From Mesostigma viride (Eukaryota; Streptophyta; Mesostigmatophyceae; Mesostigmatales; Mesostigmataceae), in NCBI GenBank assembly GCA_009746045.1, contig RPFO01000497.1:233501-297500 (forward strand): a stretch of DNA of 64,000 bases, given 5' to 3'. The notes under the pieces are model-generated. The model worked only from the letters and a program-made list of their open reading frames with translations, did no database searches and was not told where the DNA came from. A program made the position numbers and the translations under genes. The first letter of the stretch is position 1; every line of letters starts with the position of its first letter. Positions 33,050 to 47,000 of this stretch are shown here, piece by piece.

Positions 33050-33985
33050 GTCCCAACCTATCTTATGATCAGCAAGAAATCGGAGGTCGAGCCATCGGCT
33101 TCCCCGCTGGGACCACCCCACTCACCCTCCTGCTGGATGGCAGCCCCGGCCATGAATTTGGCGCGACTTGCTAATCAGTCATGCAAGAGCTCTCCTACAG
33201 GCAGCTGGCTCCCTTCCACGGCCGACGACATCGATCAACACCGGTCCGCATTGGCCAGGCCTGGGCGGCCCGGCCTCCGCCGCCGCAGCAGGTTCTGGAA
33301 ATGTCGCTACCTGAGTGAGCGGCGCAAGCGCATCATTCGATCTGTTTAAGGCCCTTGTCCTCAGCATCCTCCTGTGCGGCTGCGAGGCGTGGACTATAGC
33401 CGCTTAGCAAGCAGCTTGACGGCACGGTCACTGGTGGATTTGCTCCGTCACATCCTCGATCGGCGTCCGCTACCAAGAGCGCCGCACGTACCCGGGCCGA
33501 GCTCTACTGTGAACTCCCCCTTGTCACCCAAACCATCCGACATGCACCGCCATCTCCTTTTTGCCGGCGATATCGATATCTTGCCCGCACAGACCAGGTG
33601 AATACCGATAGTGGGCCCTGCAGGTGGGCTTAGGACTGGCCAACCAGGTAGACACCTCCTCCTATGGCAGGGCCATAGGTCCTCCTATGGCAGGGTCGCA
33701 TTAATTCACTCCCTCTCTCTTGCTTGGACTGCTATGCATGCAGAACAAGAAGAGGTGGAAGACGATTGTCCAGGCCACATGCCATGCAGCCCCTGTGGGC
33801 AAGCCCCCTCCCCCCAAGAGGAAGGGGCGCTTTGCTGAGTAGAGTAGCTAGGGTTTTCTAGATTAGATTAGCTTAGAGTTAGATTAGTTCGGTTTCGCGG
33901 CTTCTCCCACCTCCATGCATCCAGCAAGGGAATATGTGCTACGTACATGATCTCCCAACGGAGTCATGTTATAATTTAATTTAAT
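33050..33985 (+). pseudogene. LINE reverse-transcriptase remnant with 3' end (family T1)
   Basis: In shifting frames one can read GTTPLTLLLDGSP, RIGQAW, RRSRFWKCRYLSERRKRII, then FKALVLSILLCGCEAWT and RHLLFAGDI, which are the thumb and C-terminal signatures of LINE reverse transcriptases. Next come MQNKKRWKTIVQA and GKPPPPKRKGRF with a stop near 33838. The 3'UTR ends in CTCCCAACGGAG (33953-33964) and TTTAATT repeats. Several frameshifts and stops show that it is dead. Confidence 0.85.
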
Positions 33986-34779
33986 TGAATTGAATGGCAG
34001 GGTCCTGGCCCTTGTCCCGAGCGTCGCAACCCACTGCATGGCAAATTTGTGCGCACCCCGGCGCACCGCCGATCGACGCAGCGGGGCCCGGACCGGCCTA
34101 TGTGACACAATTGCTTGAGGATGCAGGGCTTCTGGGACTACAGATGTCAAGGGGTCAAAGAATGTGTGTTCGTGGGAGTGCCGGGTGGCAAAAGCCAGCT
34201 GGCGTTCCTTGTTGGGAAGTTGGCGATATTAAAGGTCGCGGCTTTGACTCCGTTGCGTGACTTATGTCGTCCGTGAGATTACGTTGTCGCCTAAAATGTA
34301 TTGAAAACCATATGCCCCTTCTCATTCATGCAGGGATATGTAATTAAAATACAGGCATAGTTGTCTCACTTCATATCCTTCCCACAGAGGTATGTTCTTA
34401 ATGAATTGATGGTATGAAGTGAGACAACTTGATGGTGTGTACAGATAAACGGCACTTTTGTTAAGCTTTCGTATTATTAGTAGTAAGATAAGCATGCATA
34501 TCCATGAGACAACCAGCGCAGGCCAGAAAGCATATAAGCATGACAGACGGCATGTCAAGCTCTTGTAGATAGCTTAGACCGGTAGGATTGCGCGTGTACC
34601 CATCCATCCATCCATGGTCGACACCGACCTCGGTCTGGCCGGCCCCCAGCGGCTTCCGGCCAGCCAGGGCGGCATATCTTGACCTGGCCTGGCCCCAAGG
34701 ACATACCTAAGAAGGTAGGCAAACATGTCATGACCTACCCACAGCAGTTGCTGGCCGACCTAGGTAGTGGTCGCAGCCC
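33986..34779. other. Intergenic mosaic of retroposon scraps
   Basis: Short pieces of known families are visible: a T2 tail fragment (CATATGCCCCTTCTCA, 34308-34325), an R1 end (GAGACAACCAGCGCAGGCC, 34506-34526) and the CCATCCATCCATCC block (34590-34615). No gene is seen. Confidence 0.5.
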
Positions 34780-35080
34780 CTTTTGATGACATCGCATTCA
34801 CTCCCTCTCTCTTGCTTGGACGTACTGCTATGCAGGACAAGAAGAGGTGGAAGACTACTGTCCAGGCTCACACACCCGCCCCTGCGGGGAAGCCCCCTCC
34901 CCCCAAGCGGAAGGGCCGGGCGCTTTGATGAGTAGAATAGGTAGGGTTTTCTATATTAGATTAGCTTAGAGTTAGATTAGTTCGGTTTCGCGGCTTTGCC
35001 CACCTCCATCCATCCACCAAGGGAATATGTGCTACATGATCTCCCAACGTACGGAGTCATGTTATTTAATTTAATTTAAT
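34780..35080 (+). mobile_element. LINE 3' end (family T1), truncated
   Basis: AMQDKKRWKTTVQAHTPAPA and GKPPPPKRKGRAL with a stop near 34926 are followed by the T1 3'UTR and TTTAATTTAA repeats. The hairpin is disturbed by an extra GTAC (CTCCCAACGTACGGAG). The tail was later hit by the piggyBac-like element at 35085. Confidence 0.75.
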
Positions 35081-35084
35081 TTAA

Positions 35085-36824
35085 CCCGTGTTTTTTTAAT
35101 TAGAACGCGATATATCGCGTTGTAAGCTTTTTTTAGAACGCGTATAGCACCTAAGGAAAATTTTTTTCATGGTCATGTATATACTTTTCTGAAAGCCCAT
35201 AAATCAAAGGATTTTTTGAGCTACTCAGACCTGCAAAATGCTTATTCATTAGAGAGATACACTGGTTTGAATACAGGGGGGTCTGACCATGACCGCGATT
35301 TCTTGACCCTAGGTCACAAGTCATGTGCTTATTCACAAATGGTTCATGAAAAAAATCTGGCTTCTTGCACGAGCTATGGGCAACATATGCAGGCTCTGTG
35401 AAACAAAACTCAGGCCCATTGGGCCACTGGAGCTATTTTTCATTAGCATCACAATTACAACGCAGTACAACGCAGTGGGAAAAATGAGAGCCCTTCACAA
35501 CATGACGCAACGACATGAGCCCCATAAACGGGGCCATAGTGAGCTTGGAGGGTCAAAACGTTGAAAATAGTTGTTGTATAAGTTATACAGCATCAAACAT
35601 GCATCAAACATCATGACTGGATGACCTAATATGACTGAATCAGGCAGCCATAGCCAAAGCATCATCCACTCTCACAACGTGTTGAGCACATGCCTCGTGG
35701 GAACGGAGGTGCTGGGTTTTCATTCCATAACGCGTGCAATACTGAAAGAAAGAGGCACGTGTAATGCAAGGCTTGGATAGGTTGAGTGATCCATGAGCTT
35801 ACATGCAGGCAAAGATGACGCTGGAATGCATGCTAGCAAATGGTGGCAAGATGCTAACAACACATGATTATACACCATGATTATGGGCACCTAGCTGGTC
35901 TTCTTGCACAATCAACGCAGTATAAACCATCAACATCCAATCCTCACGATATATGCACGGCTTGACGACGTATACAGCACCTAAATACTGCACAACTGCA
36001 ACCTGCTATGGCTGACATGCAAGCAACGTCGAGTAGGATGGCGGTCTTAGAGAGGCTGGGCAGAGGTCGGTAGTTCTAAATAAGTGGAAAACTGGCAGAA
36101 ACTAGGTAGAAACACGATATACTTACGCCTGCAAGCACTATTGAGCCGGTGGCAGAGGCCATTTCCAGGAAAATACAGCATACCGTAGCAATAGCCACGG
36201 TCACGCCTTACGCTATTTGCAGGCACCATCATGCCCGGCGCTACCCAATAAAAGTCTGCACAATTCTCGGTTTAGCCGAGAGTCCGGACATTCGGAATGA
36301 ATAAACATGTGTTAAGAAGTCGAAACACCATGGAAATACCAAGCATGGTGCCGCAGCAGACCCGAGTCTTGACGTAATAATATGTATGCCGGTTTTCAGG
36401 GTTTCCGCATGAAAGTTGGGTGAGAAACTGGAAAAAACTACGTTTCCTTTGCCCCAGTACCTCAACAAACTCGTAGAAACCTAATTATCAACCTTTGAAC
36501 GCATCATCATGGTCGTGCCACCCAACAGCCACTGAAATTCGCGCGAAAACTGGCGAGATTTACCTGCCGCCATCGCCGTCGTCTTCACCTTCGTCCCGCG
36601 AAAATGCCTGATTTCAGTGGTACATATTTGTTTGCAGCTGTCACAAAAAAAATACCAAAAATACCAGGATTTTTTCTTGAATTCTATGAGATGTTTCTGA
36701 CCTATCTTGAAAGTTTCAGACCAAAAATCGCATGTTTAATAGGTTTGCCACGTGTCAGATTACAACGCGATACATCGCGTTCTAACCCTACAACGCGATG
36801 TATCGCGTTGTAAAAAAACACGGG
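35085..36824. mobile_element. piggyBac-like non-autonomous DNA transposon, copy 1 (1740 bp)
   Basis: The element starts CCCGTGTTTTTTTA and ends TAAAAAAACACGGG, directly flanked by TTAA on both sides (35081-35084 and 36825-36828), the hallmark of piggyBac-type insertion. The palindrome AACGCGATRYATCGCGTT follows the left terminus once and precedes the right terminus twice. No transposase-sized ORF is present. A near-identical copy is at 49846-51583. Confidence 0.85.
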
Positions 36825-36828
36825 TTAA

Positions 36829-36900
36829 TTTAATCCATCCATCCACTGGGGTTCATGCTCCGTGACTCCCCAACGGGAGCACGAGTTTAATTATAATTAT
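36829..36900 (+). mobile_element. Retroposon tail with hairpin
   Basis: CCATCCATCCACTGGGG, then CTCCCCAACGGGAG (36866-36879) and GTTTAATTATAATTATTAA. This is the same tail family as 435-544. Confidence 0.6.
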
Positions 36901-37573
36901 TAAGTGTCAAGCCTGCAGGCATGTCACTGAGTACGAGGATGAGTGCCTTGTACTCGGTGACAGGCCCACTTGACAGTGCCCGTTCTCGTACGCCCTGACA
37001 TGCCCCCTTGGCATGCCGTCTGTCACTTCTTGGGCGTTGCATTCACAAATTCTTGATTGGGAATATATAAATGAAAAAGGAATTCTGGTTTGCACGCATG
37101 ATTTCTGCAGGTTTTATGCCATAGAAGTGGGAAAACCAATACGCTTGTGAGTGCATAAAAGCCTGGTAATGTCGGCTTAGCTTTTGAAGATTGTGGTCCA
37201 ACATGCATGGCCGGGACGTGGTTGAGCCGCAGACCATGGGTCAGGTAAATAACAGGCCACGGGTGCGACTACCGTTTCCTTGTCCTTGCGCCAGATTGCA
37301 CAGCACAACTCTCAAGTCACCCCCGGAAAATACAAACAGGGGCAACGCGGATTCTACAGTGTCCATGGTGGCATTCGGTTCATCACCCACTCGCCACTAC
37401 AGAGCAAGTGCCCACGGCCCAGGGGTCAACCAAGCACATTTCTTTCCCACGAGTAGAATATAGAATTCACGAGTAAGGAGGGAATTGGTGGTGGAGTGCT
37501 TCACCCCAGCAGTTGAGGTACTCCTGCCTCCCATACTCGGGGCCATAGCGCCACGTTGTCTGCAGCCACTCGT
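36901..37573. other. Unassigned DNA and thioredoxin 3' flank
   Basis: No gene is recognised. A small inverted repeat of GTACTCGGTGACAGG / CACTGAGTACGAGG type lies near 36924-36968. The right part is probably thioredoxin 3'UTR. Confidence 0.3.
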
Positions 37574-40025
<2,452 letters not shown>

Positions 40026-40980
40026 GATTTCCACCCGACAAGCCGCAACTAGGCGTCAGTGTGTTCACGACGGGTTCAATTAGTCGAGGTTCTTACTGCA
40101 GGCGTCGTTCTCGTCGCCCTCCGTGAATTTGCAAGCTTCTAACTAATAGCAAAATGACGTGACCCGTCCAGGCCAAACTGCGATGGCTATCTGTTGAAAG
40201 GACAGTACCGTATGTTGTGTTCGCGTGTGCTGTTCTCTTGCTCCACTTCATGAACAGTCTACTTGGCTTGCAGGCTATGTACCTTTCACAGCGTCCAGCG
40301 TGTCTCCTTCCTCGCGCGTCACATCAGCAAAGTGCTTCAGCAAAATTAATTACTGCCGCAGCGAGGAGATTGGCGCGGGGCGGCAGGTCAGTACTCACGT
40401 AGTTAGTACCTAGTATGACCACATGGGAAACAAAAAAAAGCAACAACAACAACACCTTTCTCATATCAAGTACTTAAGATCTGAATTCGGTACTAGAGAG
40501 TGGATAGAAGTAACATCTCGGCAACAACATCGTCCCATGGTTTTCCAATCGTTGCGTAACAACTGGAACGGACATGCCACTTGCCACATTGGCATGTCGG
40601 ACGTCATATCTGGTTTGGGTGGCGCGCATGACTCACTGGAGGCACATTAACAACAGTAACCACTGACCAATTTAGTTTTCTGGTTTTCACAATGGCTGAG
40701 GAAGTGCGTCATTGAATATCTATAGCGGTGATGCGTGTTAGTAGGACATTTTGATCGCATGCTTACTGTTCCTGCCTGGAACTAGTCGGCAGTTGACGTT
40801 GTCATCGGAGGGTGCAGCCCGGCTGCCATTGTGTCCGCACTAGGGCAGTGGTCGGCACCGTGCAGATAAATTTATCCGGCGAAGGGTGCCTATGGAGTGT
40901 GGAGGGGAAAGAGTGTTTCTCGGGTAGAAAAAGAGAAATTTTCTTGTAGCTTCACTCTTTGAATTTCGGTTTTAACAGAG
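40026..40980. other. Divergent intergenic region, thioredoxin / aquaporin
   Basis: It should contain both promoters. No gene, mobile element or array is seen; short CAACAACAAC runs occur at 40440-40455. Confidence 0.4.
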
Positions 40981-43900
40981 ATGGAGAAGCCAAAATGGAG
41001 GGTTGCGATGGACCTGGGCGATTCACCAGGCGCTGCTGCAACAACGCCGAAGTTGCCTGCTCGGAAAACACCCGACGACGCACTGCCGGGCAGCCTCGTG
41101 TCGTCAAGCTACTACGACTTTATGTATTCTGTCATCTTCTCTACCTGCATCCTTACGGAATGCGTAATATCCTCGAATCTATCTGCGATTTCGGGTACGA
41201 ACATATGCTTTATCACATTCGCATCCTACTGCTGCTTACCTATTAGATGATGGCTTTTCAATGGCTGCTCTTATTCATAAGTCTCTAGTCCATCGTTGGT
41301 CGTTACTGTTAGCGGTGGTTGTAAATCCTCAGGACGCAGAGCTAACTTTATTACCAAGGCCAGGTTTAGCGCCTAGACAGCGTTGGCCACACGTTATGTC
41401 ACATAAAACTGCGAGTTCGCCCTGCTGCGATGCCATCTCCCCTGTTTGCACCATGTGATTTTTGCAGCATTTGATGTGTTTTTGTGACTTCATTGTAATA
41501 TCTCATGTCATGCTTACACATTACGACATCTGGCCGCTGGGATCGTGGACTGTATTGATTTTCACACCTCTCGCTAGCAATATTCGCGCATCAAACCTTG
41601 TTGCTACTATTCACGTGTGATTGCATGGCCAGTCTTGCTAAGGCTGCCCTCGGTGTCTACCCTCTGCGTGGACGTGGGCGGGGGCGTGCCTGCCTCATCC
41701 TCCATCCTGTGCCCATGCCCCATTCCCCCTGCAGGCATCCCCCAGCAGTACATCCTCCCCGTTGTGCTCTTTCCCCTCCTCCTCGTCCTCAACGCGGTGG
41801 CCCAGGCCATGGGGAATGCCCAGCTCAACCCGGTCAGCATCCTGGTGACGAAGCTCACTGGGGCGCTCCCGTCCACCGATTGGACCGTCATCTTCGCCCG
41901 CATGGGCGCACAGGTACCGTGCCTGCCGTGCGCTTTGCCAGAATTCAATACACATTCCATGCTCACACTGCCCCTCTGCCCTCGTTGCGTTATCCCCAGG
42001 CGCTTCTACCCGCTACCCCCTCACTGCTCTTAGCTTCAGCCGTGACATCAAAGTGAAGCGTGACGTAAATATGCTAGTGTCCTGAGGCCCACCGCACTGC
42101 CCATCCTCCCTCACTCTATCGCCCCCCCCCCCCCGCGATTCAACCCCCTTGACCCCTGCCGCCCAATCCTTGCGTTTAAGGTGAAGCACGCGATCACCTA
42201 CTCTCGGGACTGGTGCCCTGAGGCCCGCCCTGCTCCTGCTCCCTCCCGTCTTCCCCTGCCGCCCAGTCCTTGCGTTTACAGTGAAGCACACGATCACCTA
42301 CTCCAGGGACTGGTGTTCTGAGGCCCGCCCTGTTCCTGCTCCCTCCCTTCTTACCCTGCCGCCCCACCCTTGCGTTTACAGTGAAGCGGCAATTTGGACG
42401 TTGGCTATGCAGCACATGAGGAACCCTAGTTGCTTTGTTATTAGCGAATTTTGAATTTGTTTCACAGAATACAAATAAACAAGCACGAGGGCCTTCTGCC
42501 ATCACCTCACGTGTCAGCAGTTCTGCGCTTCTCGCGTTTATCAATGCACAAGTGGCTGGCACCGGTTGCGCTTTTTTTCTTGTCTTATCGCGCACCAGAA
42601 ATTTAAAAGTTTGTATTAGTATGTGCAATAAGGCCTCGAATGTGCTGCGCCCCTCATTGTTGGTGTGCAGATGGAGGGCACAGGGCTGGGCATCAACTCG
42701 TTTTACTTTGTATCTTGGTTTGCCAACATTGAAGGCTTTTGTCATAACCCAAACCCACCCAACTGCCCCACACAGACCCCTCCTAGTGTACCCATGGCGG
42801 GCAGGCGCTGGTCATGGATGAAGGCCAAAATGGATTTGCTTTGCTGGCGCTTCGGGGTGCTTGCTTTACTGCACCTCTCACCCTTGTTATACCCATGGCA
42901 GGCGGGCGCTGAGCTGGGCATGGATGGTGCCCTTCTCTTTTGGCGCATCATGAATGCCTTCCCAAGGAGTTCCGCAACTTCTCATTTCACATGTAGGGGC
43001 CAATGTTAACATAACACTCCTTGTGAGTTGTCTCATTGAAACCATTCCTCCCATGCATCCCCATTGTGTCGCTATTCGCTGCGCCCCTCATCCCTGCGGC
43101 GCAGGTCGCAGGCGTCGCGGTGGGCGTGTGGCTGCTGGCACAGTGGGCGCCCGCGCCCTTCACCGCGTGCGTGGGCGTGTTCAAGCCCCAGGTGGCCCCT
43201 GGCCTGGGCACCTGGGGGGGAGCGCTCGTGGAATGCGCGATTACCTTCATCCTGCACTATGTCGGATTGCTCACGAGTAAACTGCCCAAGGGGTCTGCCT
43301 TCTGGGGCATCGTGGCACACTACGGACCCACAGTGGTGAGTAGTTAGGCCCAGTTTGGATCCACGGCGATGAGTAATTGGCCTATTTAATACCACGGCGG
43401 TGAGTATTGGCCTCGTATTTCTGACCCAGGTTAGTGAGCTTGCGGCTGTTTTTGTGTGTGTTTGCTACTCACATGTTGGGATCCATGGGTTGCACCCCTG
43501 GGCACTGCTGGCACTCCGCCTTGTTTATATTCCTGCCAGCTGCTCCGTTGTACGTGTTGTGGCATGTTGTTGCTGTTTGTCTCAAGGTTTCGCATGAACA
43601 CGTGGCATGTTGGTTGTCGTGTGTGAGCAGTTGTGGCATTAAACCGTCTTCCCAGGTCCTTCCAGCCCTGCAGCGATGACAGCCATGTATTGCGTGTGGG
43701 AAAATGTCTATTGTTGACTGTGCCTGGCTGGGTGGGCAGTTGGTTAGGTAGACTAGCTTCCCATGCACTTGTGCGGTTTTGTGTACGTTTACATTCTCGG
43801 CTTCCAGCCATGTTGAAGGCCGGGATCAGTTTATTGTGAAGAGCAACGTAGGAGCATCGTGGGGCACAGGCAACTTGCCATGGCCCACCGCCCATCACGA

Positions 43901-44299
43901 CACCTGGTCTTGTGGAGGTGACACCTGGCAGGGAATCGAGGTTGCCCTATCTAAAACTTGGAACATGTTCCACATGTTGCTTCTTCCGTGGTAGTCCTAC
44001 ACTTCTCCCTCATTGCCCTTGTTTGTAACCAGCATTGTCTGTCTGCGTATCTCTTGGTGGTTACATGATCTGTTACTGTCCAGGTTGCTGTAATGCTCGT
44101 GGCCCTGGCGGGCCCCCACACAGGTTCCTTCATGAACCCTGCCATGGCGTTGGCCTGGGGCTACCACAAGGGGGTGCACGAGGGCACTGGTTACTGGGTC
44201 GTGTACCATATCGCCCCCATGGCCGGGGGGCTTCTGGCTGTGCTGTTGTTTAGGGGTGGGCAGGCTGCGCCAAAGAAGCTGCAGAAGAAGCAGGATTAA
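40981..44299 (+). CDS. SIP: SIP-like aquaporin (small basic intrinsic protein family)
   Basis: Four exons with agreeing phases: 40981-41194, 41735-41913, 43105-43335 and 44084-44299, encoding 279 residues. Hydrophobic segments include YDFMYSVIFSTCILTECV, YILPVVLFPLLLVLNAVA, VAGVAVGVWLLAQW, ALVECAITFILHYVGLL, VAVMLVALAG and WVVYHIAPMAGGLLAVLLF. The first pore motif is NPV (103-105, in NAQLNPVS) and the second is canonical NPA (226-228, FMNPAMALAWGY). A variant first motif, NPAxAxxWxY in the second and the Lys-rich C-terminus (KKLQKKQD) fit plant SIPs, which sit in the endoplasmic reticulum. Substrate is unknown. The N-terminal ~45 residues before the first membrane segment are longer than in plant SIPs. 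Confidence 0.87.
42050..42385. repeat. ~100-bp tandem repeat in aquaporin intron 2
   Basis: Three units each contain GTGAAGC, CCTGAGGCCC and TGCCGCCC..CCTTGCGTTTA; the first is more diverged and carries a C homopolymer. Confidence 0.75.
43324..43412 (+). repeat. Three ~32-bp copies of the aquaporin exon 3 donor junction
   Basis: The exon end CCACAGTG|GTGAGTAGTTAGGCC is followed by CCACGGCGATGAGTAATTGG (43361) and CCACGGCGGTGAGTATTGG (43392). The third copy still has a consensus-like GTGAGT. Confidence 0.75.
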
Positions 44300-45294
44300 G
44301 ACACAATCCATCTTGCTTTTTCACCGAGGTTTGGCCATTGGATAGGCTCACAGGCATGGACTCACAGGCATGGACTCACAGGCATGGACGTACAGGCATC
44401 AGCTCAGGTGAGGCATCCATTAATGTAGTTGCACCTCAGGTAAGTATGTATTTTTACTCATCTGGCTGGAGTTTTGGCACATGAGCATGGAGCAGGATCA
44501 GGCGCTCATGTCGCCAACTTTTAGCCCAGCTTACGCAGCGCCATTCGTTTTGTATCATGTGAGGCAGCTGCCCAGAGGCCAGGCAAAATGGAGGAAGAGC
44601 TTGTTAGAAGCCAAGTAGCCAACTCGTTTTAGCAGGCTCTAAGAAATGTAAATTCACCCAAGGTCAGCGACCCACTTTGTGCCAGCAGGTGCATTTTATG
44701 TGCTGGATATGTCAGATACTTTTAGAAGAACTCGAGGCGACAAATTAATGATATCACCCTGTCGCAGATCGGACTACTTAAAATATATATAACTAGCTTG
44801 TTTTCTGTTATAGAGGCATCAGTGGGGCGGAATGCGACATAGCAATGGTGCGCAAAGCAATGTGCACAGGAGTTTTGTGCAGCTTAAGAGTGAGATACAG
44901 ATAAGTGGGAACGTAGTGGTGGTGGCGCGTCGCTGCCGAAACAATGCCCGAGCAACAATGCTTTGGCTGTGTGCACATGCAGATCAAAGCCCGATGAGCA
45001 GCAGTGATACTGGCGGTGGACTGTGCACGCTGAACATAGGTAGGGCTGGACGCCAACTCGTGTTGCAAAGTAGCAAGGTAGTGCTTAATCTTGCAGATAA
45101 ACTAGCAAAGTTGTTGGCACTCTTGTCAACACACGTGATCCTGCTTGAAGCACTTGGTCAATAAGTGCTTTATCTGTGGTGCGGTGGACCTGCCGGCTCG
45201 ACGGTAATCTTGATTACAGTCGAGTTGAAAGCCTTGTGAGACGTGCATTGCATTCGTGAATGACGGCGCTAAACCACAGGTCCATGGATCGAGA
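44300..45294. other. Aquaporin 3' flank and unassigned DNA
   Basis: A 14-bp repeat (CACAGGCATGGACT, four copies) lies at 44348-44400. No gene is recognised in the rest. Confidence 0.4.
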
Positions 45295-45490
45295 CCGGTA
45301 GGACTGTTTGCACCCATCCACTTCCATCCATCCATCGGGGTTAATGCTCCGTGACTCCCCAAAGGGAGCACGAGTCTAATTAATTAATTAATTAATTAAT
45401 TAATTAATTAATTAATTAATTAATTAATTAATTAATTAATTAAATTAAATTAAATTAAATTAAATTAAATTAAATTAAATTAAATTAAAT
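45295..45490 (+). mobile_element. Retroposon tail with long (TTAA)n and (TTAAA)n
   Basis: ACCGGTAGGACTGTTTGCAC, the CCATCCATCC block, GTTAATGCTCCGTGACTCC and a degenerate hairpin (CTCCCCAAAGGGAG, 45355-45368) lead into about 120 bp of TTAA and then TTAAA units. The unit switch marks where this tail abuts the inverted T1 tail on the right. Confidence 0.7.
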
Positions 45491-45750
45491 TAAATTAAAT
45501 TATAACATGCCTCCGTGGGGAGGTCATGTAGCACATATTCCATGATGGATGGGGTGGAGGAAGCCGCGTGATCGAACTATACTAACTCTAAGCTATCTAG
45601 AAAATCCTAACTACACTACTCATCAAAACGCCTCCTCCGCGTGGGGGGAGGTGGCTTGCCCACAGGGTCGGGCGTGTGCGCCTTGACAATCTTCTTCCAC
45701 CGCGTCTTGTCCTGCATGGCAGTCCAAAGACGGAGAGAGAGTGGATTGAA
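45491..45750 (-). mobile_element. LINE 3' end (family T1), truncated
   Basis: The minus strand encodes SLRLWTAMQDKTRWKKIVK, then AHTPDP, GKPPPP, TRRRRFDE and a stop near 45616, followed by the T1 3'UTR and ATTTA repeats. The W-x-A-M-x-D-(K/R)-x-R-W-K-x-(I/T)-V motif is typical of LINE ORF2 C-termini. Confidence 0.75.
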
Positions 45751-45900
45751 TTGAATTGAATTGAATTGTAACATAACTCCGTTGGGAGTATATGTAGCAC
45801 ATAGCCCTTGAGAGGGGGGCATTAATTAATTAATTAATTATCAACATCACTCCGTTGGGAGTAGATGTAGCACATAGCCCTGAGAAGGGGCATATGGCTT
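45751..45900 (-). mobile_element. Two stacked T2 retroposon tails
   Basis: Two copies of the complement of CTCCCAACGGAGT (45777-45790 and 45849-45862), each with an AT microsatellite (GAATT and TTAA types) and TATGTGCTACAT words. The right copy continues as AGCCATATGCCCC into sequence interrupted by R1 at 45901. Confidence 0.75.
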
Positions 45901-46620
45901 GTTGAACTCTTGCAGCGTTTATTGGTCAAAGACTATGACCGAGCCATCATGCTCCGTCAAGTCCGATGTTTTTTGCAACGTCACCCACATCTGTTCGGTG
46001 CTGCCCCTTGGCACAAGCTCTACAAACAGGTCGTGGACCGGCTGGATCGCATAGTATCTCCGCACATCTGAACCCTGTGATGCCAGATCTCCTTTGCGGC
46101 CGTTCCGAGCTTGGCACTGGATTCGTTGTCCACATCGTCGCGTCGCTGCCGCAACACGATGTTTTCTGGCATCCGCGGGCTTTTGGTTCCCGCCGCACAT
46201 TTGAAAGTGCTGTCCTCCGGCTTTTTGCCTTTGCACCGTGTGCAGTTCTTGGACGTTTGGAATCATGGCATGGCTAACGTGATGACTGACTAGCTAGACC
46301 TTTTCAGTGGTTTTCCATTTGCGGGTATTTCCTCGTAAATGGTGGGAGAGCGATCGCAGCAATGGTGCTCACCACTAGACACTCCCGGCCAGTTAGGCTA
46401 GAAACACACGCCCTGATCAAGCATGCTGTTTCCGGCCCCACCGTCTAGGTCATCTAGTCGCTCCACACGTAAGCCAGCCATAATTTCAATGCACAAGGAT
46501 ACACATTTCCATCACCATTCATCTTCATCATCCTGAACGACTCGAAAACGCGGAAAAGATAACGGCAGGCTCGAGCTACCATGGTCCGGATTCTCCCGAT
46601 TTCTGGCCTGCGCTGGTTGT
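45901..46620 (+). mobile_element. R1 retroposon, longest copy, with terminal ORF
   Basis: It splits a T2 tail. ATATGGCT precedes it (45892-45899) and follows it (about 46628-46635), and the empty site reads CATATGGCTTTTAATAC. Bases 45901-46071 encode 56 residues to a TGA, starting VELLQRLLVKDYDRAIMLRQ and ending VVDRLDRIVSPHI. The 3'UTR of about 550 bp ends GGTTGTCTCTTTG. It is the 5'-truncated 3' end of a larger retroelement whose protein I do not recognise. Other frames (103-115 aa) are shadows. Confidence 0.7.
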
Positions 46621-46628
46621 CTCTTTGA

Positions 46629-47000
46629 TATGGCTTTTAATACATTCTAGGCTACTTCATGCAAGGGTGGGAATGTAAGCTACCCCTGCTCTAGGTGCAC
46701 CAGGGCACCCGCACCCTCATGGTCTATCACGCTATGCCCGGGTAAGGGGGGAGCATGCCTGTGAGGGGGAAGATCATCATGGCTATACAAAAACTAGAGC
46801 GTGGCATCTCAGCAGAGAGCAGCTCTCTGCATGGGCACAGCATTACTAAATAAAACTAGGCATCGTCTGGAGTGTGGCTCATCATAGGCACACACGTACA
46901 TGATTACATAAAGCGCGTGGCTTAGCTGGAATAGGGCCTCTAGGAGGCGTACATGTACATGGCCACGGTCTATCTATTCTACTACTACTGCTGTATTCCC
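46629..47000 (-). mobile_element. 3'UTR of the ORF1 element (family T2)
   Basis: The complement of TATTAAAAGCCAT, CACCCTTGCATGAAGTAGCC, GGTGCACCTAGAGCAG and GCATGGGCACAG matches 20519-20900 and 48605-48870. It directly follows the ORF1 stop and holds no reverse transcriptase. Confidence 0.75.

Noticed and set aside
33700-33745. Splice acceptor before MQNKKRWK in T1 elements (CTCTCTTGCTTGGAC..TGCAG)
   Set aside because: In the 45491-45750 copy the same stretch reads in frame as SLRLWTAMQDK, so it is better explained as coding sequence.
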